A DNA stretch of 64,000 nucleotides from Rhyacophila brunnea (Eukaryota > Arthropoda > Insecta > Trichoptera > Rhyacophilidae): positions 310,001 to 374,000 of the forward strand of contig JAGYXB010001065.1 in NCBI GenBank assembly GCA_022495005.1, read 5' to 3'. The position numbers were made by a program, and so were the translations under genes. Shown piece after piece: positions 12,148-23,705 of the stretch. The notes under the pieces were generated by a model, which saw nothing but the letters and a program-made list of their open reading frames with translations, had not been told where the DNA came from and did no database searches. Position 1 is the stretch's first letter, and every line of letters starts with the position of its first letter.

Positions 12148-12363
12148 CTGTTCGGTTATACGGAATACAGCGGAAAACGCATTTTGAAAATACCCGATAA
12201 ACTGGATTATTTATTAGTTTGGGTTAGTTTAGGTTAGGTTAGGTTGCGTTAGGTTAGGTTAGGTAAGGTTAGGTAAGGTTTGGTTAGGTTAACCTAACAA
12301 ATAATCTAGTTTATCGGCTATTTTCAAACTGTGTTTTCCGCTGTATTCCGTATAACCGAACAG
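12148..12363. mobile_element. MITE with internal TTAGG-like repeats, copy 1
   Basis: Long inverted ends starting CTGTTCGGTTATACGG are flanked by TA on both sides, as in Tc1/mariner insertions. Between the arms lies a run of aggttaggtt-type units, resembling degenerate insect telomere repeats. A second copy lies at 28468-28668. Confidence 0.85.
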
Positions 12364-12414
12364 TACCGTACGGCTACCACATTTGAATACAACACACAGA
12401 ACCATCTTTTCTAC

Positions 12415-13283
12415 TTAAGGCGAAGTCTTCACTGAGCCTTTTTAAAAGAGGCACCTAGCGGAAAAATACGAAGCTTGCAATTTGAGACATTTTTTTGATA
12501 ATTTACAATTTCAACTGTATTAATGAATAAATATGTATCTGAAAACATTAAAAATAAAAATATTTTTTATTTTAAGTCAAAGACAAACTTACAATTGTAA
12601 AAAATGTAATAAAATGTGAATTTGTTCTATCGGACCGCACCCTATTATTACATATATTTTATGGTCATATTTATTATTAAAATTTAGTTTATTAAGTTTT
12701 CTAAGCATCACCTAAGCGATTTTTGACTAATTCATAGTTTTAATATTTTTTATATCTATTTTAAAAACATCGATTTTTATAAAAAATATAAATGTGTATA
12801 ACTTGAAATCCTTTTTATTTATATTACTATAAATATTTTATTTATATTTATAAAAATAATTGATTTGATATACTTAAATAAAAAGGATTTCAAGTTATAC
12901 ACATTTATATTTTTTATAAAAATCGATGTTTTTTAAAATAGATATAAAAAATATTAAAACTATGAATTAGTCAAAAATCGCTTAAGTGATGCTTAGAAAA
13001 CTTAATAAACTAAATTTTAATAATAAATATGACCATAAAATATATGTTATAATAGAGTGCGGTCCGATAGAACAAATTCACATTTTATTACATTTTTTAC
13101 AATTGTAAGTTTGTCTTTGACTTAAAATAAAAAATATTTTTATTTTTAATGTTTTCAGATACATATTTATTCATTAATACAGTTGAAACTGTAAATTATC
13201 AAAAAAATGTCTCAAATTGCAAGCTTCGTATTTTTCCGCTAGGTGCTTCTTTAAAAAAGGCTCAGTGAAGACTTCGCCTTAAG
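12415..13283. mobile_element. 869-bp near-perfect palindrome (foldback element)
   Basis: Two arms of about 400 bases mirror each other around 12849. The outermost ttaaggcgaagtcttcactg matches its complement at 13264-13283, and the arms stay aligned to ttgaaatccttttta near the centre. Differences are few. Single-arm relatives lie at 9628-9895 and 13540-13999. No open reading frame is present. Confidence 0.9.
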
Positions 13284-13292
13284 GGCAGACGT

Positions 13293-13445
13293 GCTCAGCG
13301 TGGGTCAAAATAGAGCTTTTTTTCAAAGCATGATCCTGGACATTCCTTAAACGTTGTAGATAATCTATTTACTTATATAATTTTGAAACTTTATTATCCT
13401 GTATATTTATTTTAAACATTTGATGACTGCATAAAGTATAAGATG
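13293..13445. repeat. End fragment of the 1.4-kb palindrome family
   Basis: The stretch from ctcagcgtgggtcaaaatag through cattccttaaacgttgtaga to catttgatgactgcataaag matches the outer arm of the element at 60289-61682 and the half copy at 50300-50767. Confidence 0.7.
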
Positions 13446-13539
13446 AACATTTGAATAAAAAAAAATATTTTTCCGAAAATTTTTACAATAACGAACATAA
13501 ATTATTATCTAAAATAAATACGAAAAATATTAAGTAAAA

Positions 13540-13999
13540 TATTAAATATGTATCTGAAAACATTAGAAAGATTTTTTTAAAGTCAAAGATAAACATTTGT
13601 AAAAAATGTGAATTTGTTACAGATTTATGTCACGAGTAACGTTATTATTACATTTCATTTATGGGCATATATTTATTATTAAAATTTAGTTTAAGTTTTC
13701 AATTTTTACCGTGTAGATTTTTAACCAACTCATCGTTTTAATATTTTTTATATTTATTTTAAAAAACATCGATTTTTATAAAAATATAAATATGTAAGTA
13801 TAACTTGAAATCCTTTTTATTCATACCAAATCAAGCCTCAATATTGGGACCATACTTAAAATAAAATTTGTTAAAGTGGAATAAGTACTACAAAAAAATG
13901 CGTTTTATTAAATCAAACAACAATAATACAGTTCAAATTGTAAATTATCAAAAAAATGTCTCAAATTGCAAGCTTCGTATTTTTCCGCTAGGTGCCTCT
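13540..13999. repeat. Second, internally rearranged copy of the 12.4-kb palindrome family
   Basis: The left part (to about 13826) matches one arm up to ataacttgaaatccttttta. The right part (13935-13999) matches the other arm end, caagcttcgtatttttccgc. Between them, gtggaataagtactacaaaa recurs inverted near 18.08 kb. Confidence 0.65.
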
Positions 14000-14030
14000 G
14001 CTAGTATAAGGATCCTCTTAATGGCCATTA

Positions 14031-15170
14031 CGTAGCTATTACCATAGACTAATATTCTACACAGGTATTACTTATCCTATAAATAGCTTCAATTATCAAT
14101 AAAAAATACCAATATAGTAGGTATACGTCATAATGTATTGTAAAATAATGTAGTAATATTATTTATGTACTTACAATATAATCTAGTTTTAATTTCGGTT
14201 AGGTAAGCTACAAAATTCATGTCAAAATATAACACTTAAAAGTACGTAATAAAACCATCGTAATACAAGGGGCACACAGCAGACAATTGTTAGGTAAGTA
14301 TATTATAAATACAATTATATCGTATAGGTACCTATATTATTTATGTAGTTTTGTATTGTAGTATTCAAAATGAATTAAATAACACCATTTATCTATATAG
14401 GTAGGTACATTTATTTATAAACCCTAACTCCGGATAATATTAGGTAAGTATGTTACAGTGGCCTAATGTTTTTTGTGCACACAATAATAAAAGCACATGA
14501 AAGTTAAAGGACCCACCTACACAATAAACTGACCATAATTTATATATGAAATCATTACCATCTGGATACGTCTTTTTTCTTTTTTATTAAATGCAGTCTC
14601 AGAAGATTCCACCAAAATTCAACGGATTTGTAATTGATTTATTTCAAAACACTACATGAGTTATTGATTTTTTAATTATATTTAGGACATGTTGGTAGGT
14701 ACTGCGTACTTGATATATAAAGATCAATATTATCCTAAATGAATTAAATAATAGCATTTATCTATATACATAGGTAAAATAATTTATTTTTTAAATTAAA
14801 GTAGGTATTGCCATATTTGTAATATGTACTTCAAAATTGTCAAATATGTACTAAGTTAACTGTTGAAAAGTTCTTAAAAATGTTCAAAACTTGCTTTATT
14901 TTTTAGTCTTGTCTAAATTATTTACTTGTATTAAAAACAACAAGAAAATCTATACTGCATCATTATTGTTAAAATTATCAATTAACAAGTCTGAAAGGTA
15001 TTAAACAATCGCTTGTACTGGAAACACATAGATTGGAAACATGACATCGACATAGGTACTTCTTTTACCAAAAGTCCAGATATATAATATTATTATGTAT
15101 TTACAATACTGAAGTAAATAATGCTATTTCGGTTAACCTATAATATTCATGTATAAATAGAATATATAAT
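14031..15170. repeat. Duplicated intergenic segment, copy A
   Basis: Long diverged similarity with 17365-18960 in the same order: accatagactaatat, gtaataaaaccatcgtaata, agattccaccaaaat, gttgaaaagttcttaaaaat and caatcgcttgtactgg. No coding sequence. The unit is either an old local duplication or a large dispersed repeat; a partial third match lies near 39.07-39.16 kb. Confidence 0.65.
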
Positions 15171-15203
15171 AAATTACAATATAAAGTAAAAGTAATAAAA
15201 AGA

Positions 15204-15350
15204 ACTTTTTATATACAACGTTTTTAAATTTTCTGTTGAATCATATAAACTTGACTTGACTGGCTTAAACGATCAAAAATTTGTATTTGATAGAAATAAT
15301 ACTAAAATTTCATTTTGACATTCATGTTGATTTCCATAGTAACGCACGTA
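15204..15350. repeat. Fragment of the TACCACGT-ended repeat family
   Basis: aaaagaactttttatatacaacgtttttaaattttctgttgaa and, further on, tgatttccatagtaacgcacgtatat match the outer parts of the element at 38631-39069, plus orientation. Confidence 0.55.
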
Positions 15351-15574
15351 TATAAGTATGTAATTCTAAAGGTATCCTGGTTGTATATATACAAAATAAT
15401 TCAAGTTTATATTTTGGTCTTAAAAATCGACAAGACAAAGAAATAACAATTTAATAAGTACATTATAAACATTACTAAAATAAAGAAGTAACATCATTTA
15501 CGTCTCATAATATAGGTAGGTAATTAATTGTATTAATTAACTGATACGTATCTGTGGGTCTATTCCATGAACAC

Positions 15575-15962
15575 CACATCCTGAAGCGGGCCCCCAGGCC
15601 AGGATCTTTGGCGGGCCCCCTACATATCGCTAAGGTTAAAACGCAGTCTGACGCTCTATAGTGGCGTTTTCCAAATGATATTCGAGGTCAAATAAAATTT
15701 AGTGTATTTTTAGCGATTTTTTAACATATCGAATAAAGTTATGGAGTTGTCGAGTTTCAAAATTATAAATTAATATAATTAATATAATTAATATAATTTA
15801 ATAATATAATTTTAAAATGGTAATAATGTTGAAGTAAAATTACTATTAGAGAAAATTTACTATGTATGTTTATCTCATTTATCTGGGTGACCCGCCACGC
15901 CGCCCCCCCTGAGGCCGGGCCCCTAGGCTAGAGTCCTGTCAGCCCCCCCTTTGTGGGGGCCA
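15575..15962. mobile_element. GC-ended DNA-transposon remnant (hAT-like)
   Basis: GC-rich ends (gcgggcccccaggccaggat at left; ggccgggcccctaggctaga at right) form a loose inverted pair around an AT-rich core with an aatataatt run. Such ends in AT-rich DNA are typical of degraded hAT elements. No transposase frame survives. Confidence 0.45.
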
Positions 15963-15965
15963 TGG

Positions 15966-16834
15966 TCTATTCTATACTTATCGACCGCTAAAGTGATAAA
16001 GTGATAAATATTATCAAACTCAGCTCGAACAGGTAAACAGCTACATCTATCTGGGACAACAAGTGTCCATACATGGATGTATATTTGATGAAATTGTTCG
16101 CAGAGTAAAACTAGGCTGGAGTGCTTTTGGCCGCCTGAATTACGTATTCAAAAGTGACCTTCTACTGTGCCTAGAGCGCAAAGTGTTCAACCAGTGTGTG
16201 CTTCCCGTGATCACATATGCGTGTGAAACATGGACCCTAAGTAAAAGAGAGATCCAAAAACTTAGAGAACAGTAGCACAACGTGGTATAGAGAGGTGCAT
16301 GCTGGGCATAAGGCGAAAGGACAAAAAGAGGAATGAGTGGATAAGGAAGCAGACAAAGGTTTGCGATGGAATAGAGTTTATTAAAAGCCTTAAATGGAGA
16401 TGGACTGGACACATAGCTCAAAGAAGAGACAATCGTTGGACAAATATAGTCATCTAGTGGTATCCAAGAAGTACAAAACGTCCGCAAGGTAGACCTAGAG
16501 GCCGCTGGATCGATGAAATGATCAAGTTCTGCGGAAGTACGTGGCAAAGCAACGCACAGGACCGAGAGAAGTGGAAGCAGCTTGAAGAGGCCTTCATCTA
16601 GCAGTGGATAGATTCAGGCTGATGATGATGATTATCAAACTTAGGGTAGGTTTGTATGCTATAGTATAACAGCACCTCCCTTGCTGCTGTTAAAATATAG
16701 CATTTATTGCAACAATATTACAAACATCTTATTGTAATTGTTGCAATAAGTGCTAATACTTTGATACAAACCTACCCTAAGTTTGATAATATTTATCACT
16801 TTATTATTTTAGCGGTCGATAAGTATAAAATAGG
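15966..16834. mobile_element. Foldback MITE interrupted by a LINE fragment
   Basis: The left arm 15966-16020 (tctatacttatcgaccgctaaagtg) and right arm 16781-16834 (gtttgataatatttatcact...agcggtcgataagtata) are complementary. The pairing continues inward over agggtaggtttgtat after the inserted 16021-16630. Without the insertion and one 11-base duplicate the element would be about 250 bp. Confidence 0.8.
16021..16630 (+). mobile_element. 5'-truncated non-LTR retrotransposon inserted in the MITE
   Basis: It encodes the C-terminal part of a LINE reverse transcriptase: YLGQQVSIHGCIFDEIVRR, VITYACETWTLSKREIQKLR, then after a frameshift near 16274 ERCMLGIRRKDKKRNEWIRK and KWRWTGHIAQRRDNRW. An in-frame TAG also interrupts it. 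It ends in GATGATGATG and is flanked by the 11-bp duplication ATTATCAAACT (16010-16020 and 16631-16641). The minus-strand frame 16140-16547 is a shadow. Confidence 0.9.
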
Positions 16835-17364
16835 CCCACTGATCTAAACATTTGAATAAAAATTTCTCGTGTAGGTAGGTACATACATTTTCTAAAATGA
16901 TCAAGAAAAATATTAGGTATTTAAAAAAATGTTTCTCATACATATAAATTTTGCATGAGGGTCTTAGTTAAGTTACAGATCTCGTGTCAACTTCCAAATC
17001 AATTGAGAGAAATGGTATAATAATAGCTGAATCTATGATTAGCTGTAAGCTGTAAGTTGTAGCTACTTATAAAGAAGTTAGTGTTTCGTATTTTTTTTAA
17101 CTTAAATGTTTAACGTATTCGACAAGAAATGATTTTAATTTGTAAACTGCATTATGATGGACTAGGTACACATGTTAAGTTATTATAAAAATATTATAAA
17201 ATGTACGTTCATAGATAAAACGGTAATAGATTTAAATTAGCATTAGGTATATTTGTAATTTCAGTTAACTTATCTATAGATATAAACATTAGGTACCTAA
17301 ATATTATTGTTGTGTTGTACTAATACTAAACTTGATAGTTAATACCATTAATGTGTATTACGTA

Positions 17365-18960
17365 GGTATTATGTACCATAGACTAATATACTATATGGTT
17401 ATTATAAATAGCTCCCATTCTCAATACAAAATACCAATAAACCTAGTAGGTATACACAATGAATTGTAAACATAATATAATATTATTTATTTACAAATAT
17501 AAGTATAAGGAAATTTTAAATATTCATGTAAAAATATAATACTTACTTACTTAAAAGAACGTAATAAAACCATCGTAATACAAGGGACACAGCAGAAAAT
17601 AGGTAGATAGGTAAGTATATTATAATTAGAGCCATATCGTACGTAAAAATGTTTTTTTAATGATATTAATTTCTAAAACGGTCTTTTTTGTGCACACAAT
17701 ATGAACAAGGGAACGCTCGAGAAAGTGTATACCTTTTAACCATCTGGACACATTTGTCTTGAATGAATATATTGTTTAGTCAGTCAGTTTAGTGTCACTA
17801 GATTCCACCAAAATAAAACGGATTTGTAATTTGGGTATTGCTTGATTTCAAAATACTTACTACATTCGTTATTGGTTTTTTAATTATATGTATGTGTTTC
17901 AGTGTTTCCCACAGTAAACAGAATGTATTATTAAATCAATGCGTACGTATTATAAAAATTATAATAAACTATTTTTTTTTCAATGAATAAGACCCAAGAT
18001 TTGAGAATGTTACATTCCTTTCATTTTGTTAACTGTCAATTCATGGTGGAACTGCATTGTATTGTTGTTTTTATTTAATAAAACGCAATTTTTTTGTAGT
18101 ACTTATTCCACTTTTAATCAATAGATTAGGACAATGTAATATTCTATAATATGTTGATCATACAGAATATAACATCTCATGCATATACACACTAGAAATA
18201 ATCACTTGCCACGACACATTGGGTCTTTACGCTAGATTGATCGATCCCACTTTTTGATAGACGATCGCTTTACCAACTCAGCCACCATGGGAGTATTATT
18301 AGTTTTTGTATACTTACAAATTATAAGTAAAATACATGATAAACGTTACTGAAATGATACCAATATCTCAGGATTATAGGCTAACCTATAATATCCATGT
18401 GTGAATTGTGGAATAAACACTAACTACTCATTGTTGTGTTTTATTTTAATTACCTACCTAATAAAAGGTTTTCCTAATTCCCACCAATAAATAGCTGTTT
18501 TTATAGTTACCATTAAGTGCACTTCATAATATAAGTACTTATAAAAATCGTCAATTATCAATACTTACATGATATCTATATTACAAATGGAATTATAAAT
18601 CTGGATCTTGGTAAAATATGTGCCAATACTAAGTTAAGTGTTGAAAAGTTCTTAAAAATGTTCAAAAATTGCTTTATTTTTTAGTCTTTTCCAAATTATT
18701 TAATTGTATTAAAACAACATAGAACTCTATAGTGCATATTGTTATTAAAATTATCAATTAATGACTTTGAAAGGCATTAAATAATCGTTTGTACTGGAAA
18801 AAATGACATATCGACTTCTTTTACGAAGGTAAAGAAATATAATATTATTTATTTACAATTTCGAAGTAACACATTATATTCATGTAAAAATATAACACTT
18901 AAACCATCACATATAAGGGAAGACGGAAGATAATAAGTAGGTAACTAAATTAGAAATACT
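17365..18960. repeat. Duplicated intergenic segment, copy B
   Basis: Counterpart of 14031-15170, with the same ordered blocks. It is longer because a tRNA-like sequence and other DNA (about 17.9-18.6 kb) were inserted after duplication. Confidence 0.65.
18200..18300 (-). pseudogene. tRNA-derived SINE-like fragment
   Basis: On the minus strand GGTGGCTGAGTTGGTAAAGC contains a clear A box, and GTGGGATCGATC a degraded B box 25-30 bases later. The anticodon arm is shortened. A related plus-strand copy lies near 45.15 kb. Confidence 0.55.
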
Positions 18961-20139
18961 TTCATATTTTAATTATATTTATGTAGTTTCAAAATTAAAT
19001 TATTTAAAACCAGTACTTAATAGTAGACATCTCATAATATTCGTATTGAATCTAATTGGAACAGCAAACTAGCGCCACATGTTGTAGAATACATACAAAT
19101 GTATTCCACGGTGAAATGTTCAGCTCGGTGAGCTCGTCATTTGATAAAATGTTGCACGAACTCATGTTTCACGTACTGCGGAGCACGAATAAGTGTCCTG
19201 CGGTGAACGATTTACGTACAAATTTCCGGATATGGTTTTAAATCACATTTGATTAGTGAATGGAGTAATAAATCATTCATAAAGTTAAATAAATGTTTGG
19301 GATAGTCATTTTTATAGATTTACTCAATATTATAAAAACATGATTTTCATTGTACCTATTGGCATACATTTTGTTAGTAATTTTTGTTAATACTTACTTA
19401 AATAAAATAAACTTAATTGTTTTTGTTTGTCTCACTGTAAAAGATGTTGAAAAAAACCTTATTTTATAAAAATAGGGTACAACGAATAAAAGTGGTAATA
19501 AATAGGATTACTAGGATCGCTAAATTAAGTTAGTTCCAGGTCAATCTCGAACATTTTCCAACAGGACGGAACTCAGATATAAAACGCCCAGGATTCTCAA
19601 AATTCTGGAGCCCGAACGAAAATATTAATTAATATTCTTTTACTCGTAAACTATTTGGTTTCAAAATATAAAACAACTCTTTTCTTTCTCTCTCAATAAT
19701 TTTGTTTATTAAAAATATAATAAATTATCGATAGGTGAAAAAGAAAACCATCATTGGAAATACTGGCAACTATTTGAATAGTATGAAAAGTTTTTTTTTT
19801 ACAGCAAAGTTTAAATGGAATTATTGTACGTAATAACATTTAAAAATAAAGCAACAATATTATGTTCTTAATATAATCAAAAATAGCGTAGTAAAAAAAT
19901 ACAAATTTATTATAAAATATATTCATGGTTTTTGTGATATTTTTAGATTGTATAAATTTAATAAATAAGATGATATTTTAAAAACAAAATTTATTATAAT
20001 TTGTACCTAAGAAATAACGAACACTTTTATTACAATCTAAATGTTTGTTCGAGAAGTACTTTTTTTCGCTTTGGGTGAAATGTTGATGGAAGTGTATAAA
20101 TCAGAAAAAAATGTTAAAGTACCACATATTATTAATACT
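18961..20139. other. No gene supported
   Basis: The frame 19056-19241 shows no domain. A somewhat GC-richer patch lies at 19540-19620. Otherwise AT-rich. Confidence 0.35.
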
Positions 20140-20320
20140 TCTTCTTTTTCGGCCATATCCGCCCCATAGTTGAACATATGGACACCACACGGCGCCTCCC
20201 AGAATCCCTGTCGCTCGTCGGTCTTCATTCCAGGTCTTACCAGCATCCCGTAGTTCCACCGTATATAGGTACTCTGATCTGGTCTCGGCGACTGGTCTCG
20301 AGACCAGAGTCGCCCGGTGT
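20140..20320 (-). mobile_element. LINE 3'-end fragment (55-kb family)
   Basis: cttctttttcggccatatcc followed by catatggacaccacacggcg closely matches the minus-strand LINE 3' end at 55195-55300 (ccttcttcgaccacatccgc...catatggacatcatgttgcg). The overlapping frames 20037-20246 and 20101-20436 are not genes. Confidence 0.7.
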
Positions 20321-20487
20321 GGCTCGGCTTTAAATGTTATCTTGTATGATTTTGAAAGAAAAAATTGAATGACTACCTGAAATGCATTCCTTTTGTGATA
20401 CTCACTACAAATCTTTGATTGTTCCGACATATTCAACCTTTCTCTTTTAAAACAAGAGTAAACAACAAATTTCTATTGTCTATACTA

Positions 20488-21257
20488 TAGGTGTTTCTCA
20501 ACCTTTTTCCAGATGCGGACCACTGAAAATAGCAGAAACGTTTTGCGGATAGCCAACGCAGAAAAAAAAATATTTATATACTTAGTACGATCTGAATTTT
20601 CATAACAATCAGTAAATAGATATTTAATAATAGAAACTCTGGAGTTTTGAGAAATGGCTTAAAAAATTAATTCGGTCAGTTGTCGAATGCTTTTTTGCTA
20701 TATTTCATATCCGTGGCTTCAGCATTGTTTCATAGAGACGAAACGCTGCATTTACATCTATTCGGTTTCTTTGTTTTATTTTTATGATTGACATGGCCGA
20801 AAAAGTCTTCTCGCATGGATATGTAGTTGAAAATGAGGATAATGATTTTATGGCTTTGTAACTAAGAGATGGATATTCCTCCTCCAGTGGCTTTCAAAAT
20901 TGAATCAATGTTTTTTTTAATTTTATATCTGGACACCAGACATCAGAAGATAACTCGATTAGGTTTTCTTTCTCTTTAGTATTAAATACATATGAATTTA
21001 TGTCTTCCATGAAGGGATTATTAATCTATAGATTGCCATAGCAATTCAGCAGTATTATAGCGTAAGTGAAACATCTGATCGCGGTTGATTTTGTCACGAA
21101 AAACTAATAATCTATTTAAAGAACAAGAATACAATGCACAGACTCAGGTACACGGGTTTTGAAGATTTTATTAGAATTATATTGACATAGGCATTTGGGC
21201 TCCAAAAATTCGCGGAACACCATAAAATTTCTGCGGATCACCGGTTGAGAAACACTA
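20488..21257 (-). mobile_element. hAT element remnant with TAGTGTTTCTCAACC-type ends
   Basis: Ends ggtgtttctcaacc (left) and ggttgagaaacac (right), with neighbouring 'gcgga' and 'cac' words, are the terminal repeats of a widespread hAT group. Flanking octamers are only partly alike. It encloses a decayed transposase C-terminus (20705-20863). Confidence 0.8.
20705..20863 (-). pseudogene. hAT transposase dimerisation-domain remnant
   Basis: A 52-codon minus-strand frame reads SYKAIKSLSSFSTTYPCEKT then FSAMSIIKIKQRNRIDVNAA and ends LKPRI before TGA. The pattern LxxFxTTYxCExxFSxMxxIKxKxRNRxD is the hAT family C-terminal (hATC) motif. Sequence upstream is interrupted by stops, so the transposase is dead. 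Confidence 0.85.
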
Positions 21258-21696
21258 CTCTAGAAGGCGGCCGCTCTAGACATTGGTGAAAAAAAATCAA
21301 TGAAAACTTTCAGAATTTTGCAAAATATCTTTTTGTTAACATAGTAAAGTTGACAATGTTGTAATTGATAATTGATACTAATTTGCCAAAACTTTCTTGA
21401 AGACGTTGATTATAAAATCGTTGCTCACGATAATGGGTGAACGTGTTATATATTAAAGATTGAAAAGAAAAATTTGGGTTATCTTAGTATATATCTCAGT
21501 AGACTTCGTAGGGACTATGTATACTTAATTCTATAATAATAATATTTATGTTATATTCATATTATTTCACTGTAATACCCCGCGTTTAAACTTCGAAATC
21601 AACGTTAAATGATCACAGAAAATATATTAATGTCATAGAAAAGTGTTTTCAACGTCGATTTATGGATGTACCAACGTCGATTGATGAACCTAGCAT

Positions 21697-21942
21697 AATC
21701 ATCATCATCAGCCTTCATCTATCCACTGCTGGATAAAGGACTCTCCGAGCTGATTCCACTTATCCCGGTCATGTGCGTTGAATTGCCACGGACTTCCGCA
21801 GAACTTAACTATTTCATCGATCCAGAGGCCTCTAAGTCTGCCTTGCGGACGTTCTTGTACCTCTTGGATACCACTCAACTGGATGACTAGATTTGTCCTG
21901 CGATTGTCCCTTCTTCGAGCTACGTGTCCAGCCCATTTCTTA
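21697..21942 (-). mobile_element. LINE 3'-end fragment, same family as 16021-16630
   Basis: The minus strand reads KWAGHVARRRDNRRTN..., then GRLRGLWIDEIVKFCGSPW and FIQQWIDEG, then stop and a GATGATGATGATT tail. The wording and tail match the nested LINE at 16 kb. It is 5'-truncated. Confidence 0.85.
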
Positions 21943-23095
21943 TACTTTTTTTTACGTTACGATTGTTATAAGTAGTAATAGAGAACTAAAGAATTAGGAT
22001 GTAATAATAAATTATTAAGTCAATGATATTTGGATTGATAAACAAATTTATTCAAATAATTAATAAACAATAATATTCTATTACCTGTATGATCATTCTA
22101 TTTAAGGAGCCAAAGTCAAAAGAAACTATGCTATTGCATAATTTCAACAAATCAGTCTTAAATTTTATCATATATATTTTAAAACACATATAGTAAGTAG
22201 ACATTTACGATTATTTAGATATATACTTTTAACATAAATAGATACACATTTCGTATTGATAACAATAATATGTAATGTTGAAATAACTATTTGACTAAAA
22301 TATACGAAGATAATTAATTTCAATAGACAAATTATAATGTCAAAAAATATAATTATTTGACAGTAGCATAATAAATATGATAAAAATCTTCTTATGTACG
22401 GTTTCTAATTTTATTAAATAATGTTCTATTCAAGATTCATATTTTAGTTTATTTTAATGTCACATAGATATTATCATCATCTACATACATTACACCAATT
22501 ATATAACAATAATAATTATTCTATGTATAACATAATATATAATAATAATAATATAATATTATCATGATATTATATAAATTTAACATTGAATATAATATTT
22601 TTTAGAGAATTCAAAATACATATACCTATTCTAGGTGAATGACATTCAGTCATTGAAATAAAAGTAAATTATTTATTTTTTCAAAAATAATTCTTTTATG
22701 AAATTTATGCTAAAATATATATATTTTTTTATAATATATTAATATAATAATATGTAATAAAAGATTTTTAATTCATATATTTGAATGTTATAAGCTCATT
22801 TTGATTATTTGAATATAAATTGGGTATCGAAATAAATACGTTTGATTGGTTCGAAATATAATGTTGACGGTCCATATAGAAAAATAATTCGATGCACATT
22901 TAGTATTGGTAAGTAAGAATAAAGTTATGGATATGTTGAAAAGTTATAATAAATTATTAGAAAAATCGAACTACAAATTTTCGAATTTCAAATTATTACT
23001 GAAGTAATAATTTGAGGAATTTACATAGCAACATTTCTTTAAATAGTTTTGAATAGGTATCTATAATAATCAGGAGAAAATTTATTTCAAAACGC
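21943..23095. other. Very AT-rich stretch
   Basis: TAATA and ATAATATTAT runs dominate, especially 22.48-22.75 kb. No gene or mobile element recognised. Confidence 0.4.
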
Positions 23096-23165
23096 ACGTC
23101 AGTGGTATTCAAACTGTGCGTCGTGGTGTCTGGGTACCGCGAGCAACACCACTTGCTAAGAACGT
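23096..23165. mobile_element. hAT-like terminal fragment
   Basis: gtcagtggtattcaaactgtgcgtcgtggtg resembles the CAGTGGTTCTCAAACTGTG ends of a common hAT group. No partner end was found nearby. Confidence 0.35.
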
Positions 23166-23339
23166 TATCGAGTTTTATTTTAGAGTGGATTTTTTTACAG
23201 TTAAAAAGATCGATTCCAACAAGGAATGTTTGAAAAGTTTTTTTTTTAGAACAAAACAATTTTATTTTTCAGCATATTATTATTATACGTTTTTTACTGT
23301 TTACAGTTTTTCTCAGGATTTTTTTTGTTGAACTCTGCA

Positions 23340-23705
23340 AACTTTGGCTCTTGCGATGAGATCGTGATTTGATGTTGAAAAACTGTAAACAGAAAAGTCG
23401 CACGGGGCCAATTCCAAGAAATATGGTTGATGACAAACCATCTCATGCGATTTTTCCATTCCAACGCTCGATTTGTAAGACGATACGTTGTCCTAGTGGA
23501 GAAGGATTTTTATGAGAAAATCTTGGCCATCTTTCCTTTAACTAGTTTTTAAAATATTCAAATAATGCCGCATAATTATTGGCCCCCTTTTCCAAGTAAT
23601 TAATAATAATTATTCTTTGGGCATCCTAAAAAAACATTGGGTAGCCGAAATAATACCCTTCCAACCGATAAAACAGCTAATTCCACTTCTTCGGCGCATA
23701 TCCAT
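23340..23705 (-). pseudogene. mariner-family transposase pseudogene
   Basis: The minus strand reads DAQRIIIINYLEKGANNYAA...LKERWPRFSHKNPSP, then after a frameshift DNVSSYKS and HQPYFLELAPCDFSVYSF. These match mariner segments 'WDAEGIILIDYLEKG', 'HQDNA' and 'HPPYSPDLAPSDF', including two catalytic Asp (codons 23490-23492 and 23397-23399). They are 30 residues apart, against 34 in typical DD34D elements. Stops (one in EYFKN*) and the frameshift show it is inactive. Related but weaker sequence may continue to about 24.05 kb. Confidence 0.85.

Noticed and set aside
12230..12295. Telomere or telomere-fusion site
   Set aside because: The TTAGG-like run is short and sits symmetrically inside a TA-flanked MITE with a second copy at 28.5 kb.
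16140..16547. A 135-residue minus-strand frame
   Set aside because: It lies antisense to the nested LINE, whose plus strand gives recognisable reverse-transcriptase peptides.
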